Below, piece by piece: positions 1-9,175 of a stretch of 64,000 bases of DNA. The DNA comes from Veillonella sp. CHU740 (GTDB lineage Bacteria; Bacillota; Negativicutes; Veillonellales; Veillonellaceae): the NCBI RefSeq assembly GCF_003992055.1, contig NZ_RQVD01000003.1, positions 1-64,000 on the forward strand, read 5' to 3'. The notes under the pieces were generated by a model. That model did no database searches and was not told the origin of the DNA. It saw nothing but the letters and a program-made list of their open reading frames with translations. The translations under genes were made by a program, and so were the position numbers. The number at the start of each line of letters is the position of its first letter. Within the stretch, counting starts at the first letter, position 1.

Positions 1-78
1 CATATATGACTCACCCTTTCTTAATTGTGTGGTTACTTTTATGATACGGTTTGAGTTTGTATATGTCTATTTTATTGC

Positions 79-128
79 AAAAAAAAGAATGTTGGCGACT
101 ACTCTTATATGAGTAGCCCCAACATTTA
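79..128 (-). terminator. Intrinsic terminator downstream of purL
   Basis: Read on the minus strand, AATGTTGG...CTACTC pairs with GAGTAG...CCAACATT (88-126) and is followed by a run of T (the A-run at 79-86 on the plus strand). Position and polarity fit the end of the purL transcript, although about 220 bases and two other hairpins lie between it and the purL stop. Confidence 0.75.
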
Positions 129-155
129 TTATAGAGCCTTTTTTTTGCAAAAGAT

Positions 156-186
156 GTTAGTTGAGTGTATCAACTAACCTCTTTTT
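156..186. terminator. Second hairpin with T-rich flank
   Basis: GTTAGTTG (156-163) and CAACTAAC (171-178) form a perfect 8-bp stem with a 7-base loop. The plus strand then reads CTCTTTTT. On the minus strand it is followed by ATCTTTTGC. It could serve a gene left of the window (plus) or back up the purL terminator (minus). Confidence 0.5.
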
Positions 187-192
187 GGGTTA

Positions 193-293
193 TAGGACAA
201 AATGAGTTGGTTTTAATAGCAATGAGCCTAGTTAAATACTAGGCTCGTTGAATTTTAAAGTTGTTTTAAATGACTTTGAGGTAGGACAAAATG
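193..293. repeat. 12-bp direct repeats flanking a hairpin
   Basis: TAGGACAAAATG occurs at 193-204 and again at 282-293. Between the copies lies a perfect palindrome, GAGCCTAGT and ACTAGGCTC (224-246). No coding sequence was seen here. It may be a small repeat element or a remnant of a duplication; its function is unknown. Confidence 0.5.
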
Positions 294-344
294 TACGGGT
301 TTGAGATGCAGATTATTTCATAGGTTACCTACGTATTTGAATAC

Positions 345-3300
345 TTAATCTGTAAAGTAAGAAACTCCAGATGCAAAAATAGGCATATATAGTGTTCCTT
401 CTATATTTTTATGGATTCCAGCCCCAACACGCTCAATATGAGCCATTTTCCCAAAAATTCTACCATCAGGGCTCAGTAAGCCTTCGATACTTTCAATAGA
501 TTGATTGGGATTCCATCGAGAATCATAGGTTGGTTGTCCATAAGGGTCTACATATTGGGTGGAAATTTGATGATGTGTATATAGATGTGTCAGTTGTTCT
601 TTATTGGCAATGAAACGACCTTCTCCGTGTGAAATAGGCACTGTGTAGATATCTCCTATCTGACATTGGGTTAGCCAAGGAGAGGAGGTAGAAACAACTT
701 TTGTATGGACCATACAAGAAATATGACGACTGATGGTGTTGTATGTTAAAGTAGGGCTTGTTTCTGTTACAGGCTGAATATGTCCGCTTGGTAATAAGCC
801 TAATTTTAGCAAGGCTTGAAATCCGTTGCAAATACCTAATACTAGTCCGTCTCGTTTATACAGCAGAGTTTCTAATGCTTCTTGTAAATAGGGATTTCTA
901 AAATAAGTGGCAATAAATTTTCCAGACCCTGCTGGTTCATCGCCGGCGCTAAAGCCTCCTGGGAAACATAGGATTTGAGATTGATCTATAGCCTGTTTTA
1001 TACGTTCAATAGAATCCTTTAAGTCTTGAGGAGAGCGATTGCAAATTACAATCTCTTGTACGTTAGCGCCACAAGCAGCAAAAGCTCGAGCTGTTTCATA
1101 TTCGCAGTTGGTTCCTGGAAAGACAGGAATCACTACTCTAGGTGCTGTTAATTTAGAGTGGGAACGATAGTGAGTTCTTCGATTCCATATAGTGTTAGAG
1201 GATACATATTTAGAGTTTGTGTTTTCATAGGAAGATGAGAAGAGAGGATCTTTTCTTATATCGATAGCATTAGTTGCTTTTTGGTTATCTCTATCATTTG
1301 CGTAGATAGGAAATATAGGTTGTAACGTGCTTTCATAGGAGTTTTCTAAGTCCTGCAAATTCATAATAGTATCCCTATATATAATGTGTGGTGTTTGTAT
1401 AGTGTTAGCTATGTTGTATATATGGGGATTAGAAGTGAGGGTATCGGCTACAGTTGGGGTTACTTCTATGAGTAAAGAACCTCGTAGTGGACAGAATAAG
1501 GTATCTTCTCCAGACATTGGTGTAATCAGGGATTGCCCTAGTGCTTCTAGAACTTTCGCATCATATAGGCATCCTAAGCGATTACCTAAGCATGATTTTA
1601 CAGTGGCAGGACCAATCCCATCTTGCTCGACTACATAGGCACTGTAAATAGAGTGATTCAGATTTAATTGATATAGTTCATGACAGTGAGATTTGAATAC
1701 ATCCCAATTAGGTGTGCCATTTTTCTGCTCTGGGATATGCATTAAAACAATGGCATGATTAGCTTGGTGAAAGTGGGGCGATACGATATGCTCAATATGT
1801 TCTGTTGTAACGGCGAAAGAAATCAGTGTAGGAGGTACAGATAGATCCATAAAAGAACCACTCATAGAATCCTTTCCACCAATAGCAGCTATTTGCAACT
1901 GATGTTGTGCTTCATAGGCACCTAACAGAGCAGATACTACCTTACCCCAAGCATTTGGAGTTTTGAGTTTTTCAAAATATTCTTGAAAGGATACATAGGC
2001 CTTACGAATATCGCCTCCTAGGGCAGCTAATTTCGCTATGCTCAGTAATACAGCATATTGGGCTCCATGATAAGGGCTCCATTCAGACAAGTAGGGGTCA
2101 AAACCATGCGTCATGATGCTAGCAGTAGACGTTGTACCCTGTAAGACAGGTAATTTGGCAACCATGCCTTGTACAGGCGTTTTTCTATAGGCTCCACTGA
2201 AAGGAAATAATACTGTATTGCCTCCAACGGTGGAGTCGAACTGTTCTTGAAGACCTTGTTGTGAAGTGGATAGCAAAGATTGGAGTGTTAGATGAAACCG
2301 ATCTGCTAGAGACAGCGGATGCGTACGATTTTGGTAATGATGAAAACTGAATTCCTTTGAAATAGCTGATCCTTCTATATTGGCAGGCGCCACAATAAGA
2401 GCGGCCGCATGTTGCGTAGCTCCATTAGTATTTAAAAAGTCACGATGGATATTGACGATCTTTGTCCCATTCCATACCATGACAAGCTTACCAGAGTTTG
2501 TTACATGTCCAACGATGGTAGCATCTATATTTTCTTGGTTACAGAGGTTTTGGAATGTAAGCCAATCTGTAGGAGATAGAACGCAAGCCATTCGCTCTTG
2601 TGATTCAGAAATTGCTAGTTCTGTACCATCTAATCCATGATATTTGGTAGGAATCGTATCTAGATTAATGTATATACTTGGTGCTAGTTCACCAATCGCA
2701 ACAGCGACACCACCAGCACCGAAATCATTGCATTTTTTGATGCAAGTACATGCTTGGGGATTCCGAAATAGTCGTTGTAATTTGCGCTCTGTCAGAGGGT
2801 TCCCTTTTTGCACTTCCGCACCACAGTGTGTGAGTGATTGATCTGTATGTGATTTTGAAGAACCTGTAGCTCCACCACATCCATCACGGCCTGTTTTGCC
2901 TCCTACAAGAATGATGATATCACCAGGAGAGGGACTTTCACGGCGCACTGAATGGCGCGGTGCAGCCCCAATGACAGCGCCTACTTCCATGCGCTTGGCT
3001 GCGTAGCCGGGATGGTAATATTCTCGTACTTCACCAGTTGGAACTCCGATTTGATTACCATAGGAAGAAAAACCACGGGCTGCTGTGGTAGTAATATAAG
3101 ACTGCGGCAATTTACCAGGTAGTGTAGAGGAACGAGGTGTAAGCGGGTCGGCAGAGCCAGTGATGCGCATCGCTTGGTATACATAGGTACGACCGCTGAG
3201 GGGGTCTCGGATACAACCACCAAGACAAGTAGCAGCGCCACCAAACGGTTCAATTTCAGTGGGATGATTGTGTGTTTCATTTTTAAAGGACAGTAACCAT

Positions 3301-4235
3301 TCCTCTTCATATCCATCGACTTCTACAGGCACAATAATTGTGCACGCATTGATTTCATCGGAACTATCGAGATTTTTCAGCAATCCTTTGGCGCGTAGCT
3401 CTTTCATGCCAATGGTTGCCATATCCATTAGAGTAGGATCTGTTTGAGATAGGCCCAGTTGTTCTCGAGTGGCTATATACCTTTTGTAGGTGTTTTGTAT
3501 TGGTAAAGTAAAATCCGATGGTTCAAAAGTAATGTTCGTGAGCTTTGTTAGAAATGTGCTATGACGACAGTGATCTGACCAATACGTATCCAAGACTCGA
3601 ATTTCGGTGATACTAGGAGGTCGTTGTTCCCTTTGAAAGTATGCCTGTACCAAGAGCATGTCATCTATGGTCATGGCAAATTGTAACTGTTGCATCCAGT
3701 GATACAACTCATCTTTTGTCATAGTGAGGAAGGTATCTATATACTCGATGTCTTTTGGCGACGGTGATGTGAGTACTAGCATAGTTGGTAAGGTTAAACT
3801 AGCTTGTTGATAGTCGATAGAGGAGAGGAAGAATTGGATAATTCTGTTTTTTTCTTCTCTTGAGACTTGGCCTGATAGTACAAAGATACGAGCGGTGCGA
3901 ACCGTTCCATGAGTATGAGATGTTAACATGGCTAAACATTGTTCTCCAGAATCAGCTCGTTGGTCATATTGACCAGGTACATACTCGATAGCAATAGGTG
4001 TATCATCTTTTTGTAATGGTAATGATGTGTAGCATTCTTCTGTTGGAGGATCTGAAAAAATAAGGTTTTGACTCGCTATATATTCTTCTTCGCTGATACC
4101 ATCTATATCATAGCGTTCATAAATAGTAAGATTCGTAATAGGGATATGTAAATCTTCTTGGATGGTGCGAAGAAGTTGGTGGGACTCACTATGGAAAGGG
4201 TAACGTTTTTTGACGAATAGACGATGAACTGACAT
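345..4235 (-). CDS. purL: Phosphoribosylformylglycinamidine synthase, single-chain type
   Basis: Converts FGAR, glutamine and ATP to FGAM in step four of purine synthesis, in the cytoplasm. About 1296 residues, the large fused form with synthetase and glutaminase in one chain; many Firmicutes instead use separate PurS, PurL and PurQ. The central part carries the FGAM-synthase segment SFKNETHNHPTEIEPFGGA and a glycine-rich GGKTGRDGCGG stretch. The C-terminal glutaminase has FPGTNCEYE, the nucleophile motif LGICNGFQ and a later HGEGRF with the catalytic His. I start at MSVHRLFVKK because GGAGGT lies four bases before that ATG; the frame stays open upstream (to 4343) but without a ribosome site. 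Divergent from purF. Confidence 0.95.
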   Translation of the reverse strand: MSVHRLFVKKRYPFHSESHQLLRTIQEDLHIPITNLTIYERYDIDGISEEEYIASQNLIFSDPPTEECYTSLPLQKDDTPIAIEYVPGQYDQRADSGEQCLAMLTSHTHGTVRTARIFVLSGQVSREEKNRIIQFFLSSIDYQQASLTLPTMLVLTSPSPKDIEYIDTFLTMTKDELYHWMQQLQFAMTIDDMLLVQAYFQREQRPPSITEIRVLDTYWSDHCRHSTFLTKLTNITFEPSDFTLPIQNTYKRYIATREQLGLSQTDPTLMDMATIGMKELRAKGLLKNLDSSDEINACTIIVPVEVDGYEEEWLLSFKNETHNHPTEIEPFGGAATCLGGCIRDPLSGRTYVYQAMRITGSADPLTPRSSTLPGKLPQSYITTTAARGFSSYGNQIGVPTGEVREYYHPGYAAKRMEVGAVIGAAPRHSVRRESPSPGDIIILVGGKTGRDGCGGATGSSKSHTDQSLTHCGAEVQKGNPLTERKLQRLFRNPQACTCIKKCNDFGAGGVAVAIGELAPSIYINLDTIPTKYHGLDGTELAISESQERMACVLSPTDWLTFQNLCNQENIDATIVGHVTNSGKLVMVWNGTKIVNIHRDFLNTNGATQHAAALIVAPANIEGSAISKEFSFHHYQNRTHPLSLADRFHLTLQSLLSTSQQGLQEQFDSTVGGNTVLFPFSGAYRKTPVQGMVAKLPVLQGTTSTASIMTHGFDPYLSEWSPYHGAQYAVLLSIAKLAALGGDIRKAYVSFQEYFEKLKTPNAWGKVVSALLGAYEAQHQLQIAAIGGKDSMSGSFMDLSVPPTLISFAVTTEHIEHIVSPHFHQANHAIVLMHIPEQKNGTPNWDVFKSHCHELYQLNLNHSIYSAYVVEQDGIGPATVKSCLGNRLGCLYDAKVLEALGQSLITPMSGEDTLFCPLRGSLLIEVTPTVADTLTSNPHIYNIANTIQTPHIIYRDTIMNLQDLENSYESTLQPIFPIYANDRDNQKATNAIDIRKDPLFSSSYENTNSKYVSSNTIWNRRTHYRSHSKLTAPRVVIPVFPGTNCEYETARAFAACGANVQEIVICNRSPQDLKDSIERIKQAIDQSQILCFPGGFSAGDEPAGSGKFIATYFRNPYLQEALETLLYKRDGLVLGICNGFQALLKLGLLPSGHIQPVTETSPTLTYNTISRHISCMVHTKVVSTSSPWLTQCQIGDIYTVPISHGEGRFIANKEQLTHLYTHHQISTQYVDPYGQPTYDSRWNPNQSIESIEGLLSPDGRIFGKMAHIERVGAGIHKNIEGTLYMPIFASGVSYFTD

Positions 4236-4283
4236 AGTACCTCCGATGGGATCTAATAGGAGCGATATGTACGCAAAAGCTTC

Positions 4284-4323
4284 GTATACTTTACAGTATA
4301 CAAGGAAATAAAAGGTTGGTAAA
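4284..4323 (-). promoter_or_regulatory. purL promoter with palindrome over the -10
   Basis: On the minus strand TTTACC (4318-4323) lies 17 bases from TATACT (4295-4300), about 60 bases before the purL start. The -10 sits in the palindrome GTATACT-TTAC-AGTATAC (4284-4301), with 7-bp half-sites. A repressor site overlapping the promoter is an inference. Confidence 0.55.
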
Positions 4324-4397
4324 CGAAAATTAAGGGAATCCAAATGAGCTACTTCGAGATTGTAAATATAATTTTATAATTTGAGTAAGAGTTCGTA

Positions 4398-4426
4398 TTG
4401 CTGATAGAGATATGTCAAGTTATAAT
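4398..4426 (+). promoter_or_regulatory. purF operon promoter
   Basis: TTGCTG (4398-4403), 17 bases, then TATAAT (4421-4426). This leaves a leader of roughly 130 bases before purF. The leader contains the small palindrome TGTCA-AAC-TGACA (4537-4549) just before the ribosome site. I found no purine-riboswitch core in it. Confidence 0.6.
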
Positions 4427-4561
4427 AAAGTTAATAGTTAGAAACTTGCAATTCGTGAAATATTGTACATAGTTTCATGGGTTGTTATGTTGATAGAAGT
4501 TCTATATGTGTTCATCATGTATATGAGTATAGGAACTGTCAAACTGACACGGGGAGACACC

Positions 4562-5977
4562 ATGGAAAATGATAGTGTGTTAGATAAGCTTCACGAGGAA
4601 TGTGGAGTGTTTGGTATATTTGATACAACGTTGTCAATTGGAAAATGTGTATATGAAGGTCTTATAGCATTACAGCATCGTGGCCAAGAAAGTGCGGGGA
4701 TTGTTGTTTCTAGTGGGGATCTTGTGACTGTCGAAAAAGGGATGGGACTGGTAGAAGATGCCTTGGCTGACTTAGATCATTTACGTGGTCATATAGGCAT
4801 TGGACATGTGCGATATGCCACAACAGGAGCTAGTGAAGTACAGAATATACAACCATTGCTAGGCTCTTATAAATGTGGAAATATAGGGCTGGCTCACAAT
4901 GGGAATTTAACCAATACATTAGATCTTCGTAAGGACTTAGAAGGTCAAGGTGCTGTGTTTGAAACAACAACAGATTCAGAAATCATACTACATATGTTGG
5001 GCCGATCGAAAGAGAAGAATCTAGAAGAGCGAATTAAAAAGACCTGTCGATGTATAGAAGGAGCATACTCTTTAGTTATCTTCACTGGAGAAATGCTGAT
5101 AGGGGTGCGAGATCCACAAGGGTATCGGCCCCTTTGTATCGGTAAAACTAAGCATGGATATATTTTAGCCTCCGAAAGCTGTGCTATTGATGCTGTACAT
5201 GGTACATTTCTTCGAGATGTGAAGGCGGGAGAAATAGTCATCATTGATGAACAGGGAATTCATAGCAGTTATATTTCGGAGACAGTAAATAATCAACATA
5301 CTTGTGTGTTTGAGTATATTTATTTTGCTCGTCCTGATAGTGTCATCGATGGACAAGGAGTCTATGAGTCACGGTTTGAAATGGGCCGACAATTAGCGAG
5401 GGAAACACAATATGAAGCAGACATAGTCATGCCTATACCCAGTTCAGGTACTGCAGCAGCTTTGGGATATGCACAGGAGTCAGGAATTCCTTATATGGAA
5501 GGATTAGTGAGACATCATAAAGTAGAGAGAACGTTTATCAAGCCCAATCAAGAAGCGCGCGAATTGGCCGTTCGCCAAAAGATGGATGTATTGCCGCATA
5601 TTGTACAAGATAAGCGTATTATTTTAGTGGATGATTCTATTGTGCGTGGTACAACTAGTAAAATTATCGTCGATATATTGCGCCAAGGAGGAGCGAAAAA
5701 AATTTATTTATGTATTAGTTCTGAGCCGATACAGTTCCCTTGTTACTATGGTATTGATACCTCTGTGCAGAGTGAATTGATTGCCTATGGACGCAGTCTA
5801 GAAGAGATACGAACATACATTGGTGTGGATAGGTTATATTATATATCCCATGATGGTTTGGCAGCATCTATGAAAGCAGTGCATCCTTCACAGCTGTGTT
5901 TGGCTTGCTTTAATGGTCACTATACAAGTAATCTTCCCAAGGAAGTAGAATCAGGAGATACCTATGACTTACAATGA
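4562..5977 (+). CDS. purF: Amidophosphoribosyltransferase
   Basis: Makes phosphoribosylamine from PRPP and glutamine, the committed step of purine synthesis. 471 residues. The chain opens MENDSVLDKLHEECGVFG, so Cys14 would become the N-terminal nucleophile after removal of a 13-residue propeptide, as in the Bacillus enzyme. The PRPP loop is ILVDDSIVRGTTSK. Cysteines in HTCVFEY, FPCYYG and CLACF match the four [4Fe-4S] ligands of the iron-sulfur PurF class. The start follows GGGGAG at a good distance; an in-frame extension back to 4463 lacks one. The end overlaps purM by 14 bases. Confidence 0.96.
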   Translation: MENDSVLDKLHEECGVFGIFDTTLSIGKCVYEGLIALQHRGQESAGIVVSSGDLVTVEKGMGLVEDALADLDHLRGHIGIGHVRYATTGASEVQNIQPLLGSYKCGNIGLAHNGNLTNTLDLRKDLEGQGAVFETTTDSEIILHMLGRSKEKNLEERIKKTCRCIEGAYSLVIFTGEMLIGVRDPQGYRPLCIGKTKHGYILASESCAIDAVHGTFLRDVKAGEIVIIDEQGIHSSYISETVNNQHTCVFEYIYFARPDSVIDGQGVYESRFEMGRQLARETQYEADIVMPIPSSGTAAALGYAQESGIPYMEGLVRHHKVERTFIKPNQEARELAVRQKMDVLPHIVQDKRIILVDDSIVRGTTSKIIVDILRQGGAKKIYLCISSEPIQFPCYYGIDTSVQSELIAYGRSLEEIRTYIGVDRLYYISHDGLAASMKAVHPSQLCLACFNGHYTSNLPKEVESGDTYDLQ

Positions 5978-7025
5978 AAAACCAGTAACCTATCTTGATG
6001 CAGGCGTCGATGTAGAATCTGGAAATCAACTCATCCAAAAAATAAAGCATCGTGTGGAAAGAACCTATACGCCTGGAGTACTGGGCTCATTAGGGGGCTT
6101 TAGTGGACTCTTTTCCTTGGCGAATCACTCCATGAAAGAGCCAGTGCTAGTATCGAGCACTGATGGAGTAGGCACAAAGATTCGGTTCGCTGTTTTGATG
6201 AATGAACATCATCAGATTGGACAAGATTGTGTAGCAATGAGCGTAAATGATGTAGTGGCACAAGGGGCAAAACCTCTATTTTTTTTAGATTATATTGCTG
6301 TAGGCAAGCTCAATCATAATCATATTGAAAGCCTTATTTCGGGGATTAGTGATGCTTGCGAGGATTGTGGTTGTGCCCTAATTGGTGGGGAAACATCGGA
6401 AATGTCAAGCTTTTATGGTGATGGTAATTATGATGTGGCTGGTTTTGCTGTAGGCATTGTGGATAAAGAACAATGCATTACGGGAGAGACTATCGAAGTA
6501 GGTGATATTGTATTAGGCTTACCATCATCAGGGTTACATTCTAATGGATTTTCTTTAGTGCGTCATATTATTTTAGAACGAAAACAATTACCATTAGATA
6601 CGTATATCGATGAATTAGGTCGTACTATTGGTGAAGAAGTGTTAGAGCCGACAAAATTGTATGTAAAACAGATACTACCATTGGTTGAGGCAGGTTATGT
6701 GAAAGGCATGGCTCATATTACAGGGGGTTCCTTTTATGATAATATTCCACGCATTTTGCCTAGAGGTATGGCAGTAACCATTAATAGTAATGCGTGGCCA
6801 GTATTACCCATCTTTAAACTATTACAAATATGGGGGAACGTAGAGCCAAAAGAAATGTATCATACTTTCAATATGGGGATTGGCATGGTATTAGTGGTTA
6901 AACCGGAAGTAGTAGAGTCTATTGTTGCCTTGCTTCATGAACAAGGAGAAGTAGTATACTCCATCGGTATCGTAACAGAAGGAGATGGTGAGGTTACCAT
7001 CGTAGGTGAAACATTCCATGCGTAA
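5964..7025 (+). CDS. purM: Phosphoribosylformylglycinamidine cyclo-ligase
   Basis: Closes FGAM to aminoimidazole ribotide (AIR) using ATP, step five of purine synthesis. 353 residues, the usual length. The family motif STDGVGTKIRF and the downstream VNDVVAQGAKPLFFLDY are present, as is the C-terminal HITGGSFYDNIPRILP. The start lies inside the end of purF, preceded by AGGAGA, which suggests translational coupling. The stop overlaps the purN start. A cotranscribed member of purF-M-N. Confidence 0.96.
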   Translation: MTYNEKPVTYLDAGVDVESGNQLIQKIKHRVERTYTPGVLGSLGGFSGLFSLANHSMKEPVLVSSTDGVGTKIRFAVLMNEHHQIGQDCVAMSVNDVVAQGAKPLFFLDYIAVGKLNHNHIESLISGISDACEDCGCALIGGETSEMSSFYGDGNYDVAGFAVGIVDKEQCITGETIEVGDIVLGLPSSGLHSNGFSLVRHIILERKQLPLDTYIDELGRTIGEEVLEPTKLYVKQILPLVEAGYVKGMAHITGGSFYDNIPRILPRGMAVTINSNAWPVLPIFKLLQIWGNVEPKEMYHTFNMGIGMVLVVKPEVVESIVALLHEQGEVVYSIGIVTEGDGEVTIVGETFHA

Positions 7026-7632
7026 ACGACTGGCTTTGTTTGGGAGTGGAAGAGGCTCCAACGGAGAGGCTATTTATGAAGCTATACAAAATGGAGAGAT
7101 TCGAGGAGATATTGTAGTTGTTATTAGTGATATTCCTGAGTCTGGACTATTGAATAAGGCAAAACAGTGGGGTACTCCTTGCTATCTTGTAGAAAGAAAT
7201 AGTTATGAAAGCGCCCTTGCTTTTGAAACACAGATACTTAAGCGGCTTCAAGAACATGGGGCAGATACGATTCTTTTGGTAGGATATATGCGTATCGTAG
7301 GACCGACGTTGCTTGATGCATATCCTTATAAGATATTGAATATACATCCCTCAGTATTACCTGCTTTTAGAGGTTTACAGGCACAAAAGCAAGCCTTAGA
7401 GGCGGGCGTATCCAATACAGGATGTACAGTTCACTTTGTGGATGCGGGGATCGATACAGGACCTGTGATTATGCAAGCCATAGTGCCTGTGCATAAAGGA
7501 GATACAGTGCATAGCTTGTCAGAACGGATTTTACAAGAGGAACATCGTATCTATCCAGAAGCGGTGCGTTTATTCTGTAATGATGCTTTGCATATAGAGA
7601 ATGGAAAAGTGCTAGTGGTTGAAGATGTATAG
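7018..7632 (+). CDS. purN: Phosphoribosylglycinamide formyltransferase
   Basis: Transfers formyl from 10-formyl-THF to GAR, step three of purine synthesis. About 204 residues. It shows the N-terminal FGSGRGSN loop, the folate-site segment NIHPSVLPAFRG with the catalytic His, and HFVDAGIDTGPVI with the catalytic Asp. I choose the ATG at 7018, which overlaps the purM stop and follows AGGTGA; a GTG at 7006 would add four residues. The usual next gene, purH, is absent here; the following gene is purD after a 92-base gap. Confidence 0.95.
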   Translation: MRKRLALFGSGRGSNGEAIYEAIQNGEIRGDIVVVISDIPESGLLNKAKQWGTPCYLVERNSYESALAFETQILKRLQEHGADTILLVGYMRIVGPTLLDAYPYKILNIHPSVLPAFRGLQAQKQALEAGVSNTGCTVHFVDAGIDTGPVIMQAIVPVHKGDTVHSLSERILQEEHRIYPEAVRLFCNDALHIENGKVLVVEDV

Positions 7633-7724
7633 TACCCAAATACTCAGAGTAAATTACTGTGTATAAATAGTAAGGGATGGGGTATTATAAACGGTTATAA
7701 TCAATGAATTACATAAGAGAGGTA

Positions 7725-8996
7725 ATGATGAAAGTTTGTGTCATAGGTAGTGGCGGACGAGAGCATGCTCTCGTATGGAAATTACATCAAAGTCCCAGTG
7801 TGCAAACGGTGTATGTGGTCCCAGGTAGCGATGTGATGGCATCCATAGCGACAGTTGTAAAGATTGACTGGAAGAAAACCTCTAGTTTGGTAGAGTGGTT
7901 GTTACAACACCATATCGATCTTGTGGTGATAGGACCAGAGGCACCACTTGTAGCGGGACTATCAGATACCATTCGGTCCGCCGGCATACCTGTATTTGGG
8001 CCTTCCCGAGGGGCAGCTCAATTAGAAGGGTCAAAATCTTTTGCTAAGCAGTTAATGACACAATATGGGATACCTACTGCTAAGTATGGAATCTGTTCCA
8101 CTATGAAAGAGGGCCAAGTCATTATGAAGCAACTAGGGCTACCTATTGTTATTAAAGCAGATGGACTTTGTGCAGGCAAAGGTGTGACAATTTGTAAGAC
8201 TTTCACAGAGGCGGAAACAATACTAGAAAAGCTATTCACAGAGACAAATGCGAGTGTAGTGATTGAAGAATATATGACAGGGGAAGAGCTGTCATTCCTA
8301 TCGTTTGTAGATGGCATACATGTGTTACCTATGATTGGAGCTCGAGATCACAAGCGCTTGTGTACTGGAGATATAGGACCTAATACAGGAGGTATGGGCG
8401 CCTATAGTCCTACGCCTATCTTGACAGAAGATCTGCAAAAGGAAATCGTAGAGTCTATTTTGCAGCCCATTGTGCGAGCAATGGCTCAAGAAGGATATCC
8501 CTATGTGGGCTGCTTATACGTCGGTTTGATGATTACTTCGGAAGGTCCGAAGGTAGTAGAGTTCAATGCTCGATTTGGAGATCCAGAAACACAAGTAATT
8601 CTACCGCTTATGGAAAGCGATTTAGGGGCTATTCTGTATGCCACAGCAACAGGTAATTTAGAAGGTATGTCATTGTCGTGGAAACCAGAATATGCAGTTA
8701 CCGTTATGTTAGCTTCAGAGGGCTATCCAATATCACCTAAGGTAGGAAGATGCATTAAGGGTGATGTGAGAAGAATGGACGATGATATTTTAATGTTTCA
8801 TAGCGGCACAAAAGAAGACGATAGGGGAAACTTTCTAACCCGAGGTGGGAGAGTGTTAGGCATTACAGCTATAGCAGCTACATTAAAAGAAGCAACGAAT
8901 AAGGCCTATGATATGGTAGAGACCATCGATTTTACAGGGAAACAATATCGTACAGATATTGGACGACCAAAGAATGTGTGGGAAAGCAAGGAATAG
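7725..8996 (+). CDS. purD: Phosphoribosylamine-glycine ligase
   Basis: Joins phosphoribosylamine and glycine with ATP, step two of purine synthesis. About 423 residues. It begins with the family signature VIGSGGREHALVWKL. The ATP-grasp core contains IKADGLCAGKGV, and EFNARFGDPETQ carries metal ligands. Two ATG codons, 7725 and 7728, follow GAGAGG; either can be the start. An in-frame ATG at 7704 lacks a ribosome site. The 92 bases before it hold AT-rich sequence that could carry its own promoter, so it may not depend only on purF-M-N transcription. Confidence 0.95.
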   Translation: MMKVCVIGSGGREHALVWKLHQSPSVQTVYVVPGSDVMASIATVVKIDWKKTSSLVEWLLQHHIDLVVIGPEAPLVAGLSDTIRSAGIPVFGPSRGAAQLEGSKSFAKQLMTQYGIPTAKYGICSTMKEGQVIMKQLGLPIVIKADGLCAGKGVTICKTFTEAETILEKLFTETNASVVIEEYMTGEELSFLSFVDGIHVLPMIGARDHKRLCTGDIGPNTGGMGAYSPTPILTEDLQKEIVESILQPIVRAMAQEGYPYVGCLYVGLMITSEGPKVVEFNARFGDPETQVILPLMESDLGAILYATATGNLEGMSLSWKPEYAVTVMLASEGYPISPKVGRCIKGDVRRMDDDILMFHSGTKEDDRGNFLTRGGRVLGITAIAATLKEATNKAYDMVETIDFTGKQYRTDIGRPKNVWESKE

Positions 8997-9175
8997 ATAG
9001 ATTACTAGATACTAGTTATAGAAGTGTATGCATACAAAGGAAATTTGTAGTGAATTTTGTATACATAGAAGGTATAGAATATTTTCGATAGATATAGACA
9101 GTAATAAGTGTTATAATAGATATCGACATATTTTTAACATGTTTATGTACAATTACATAGTAGAGGGGTAATTTT

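Noticed and set aside
4236-4343. N-terminal extension of PurL by 36 residues
   Set aside because: It runs through the promoter and palindrome and has no ribosome site; PurL family proteins start close to the chosen ATG.
4427-4561. Purine riboswitch in the purF leader
   Set aside because: I searched for the conserved purine-aptamer core and the paired loops and did not find them; only a small palindrome is present.
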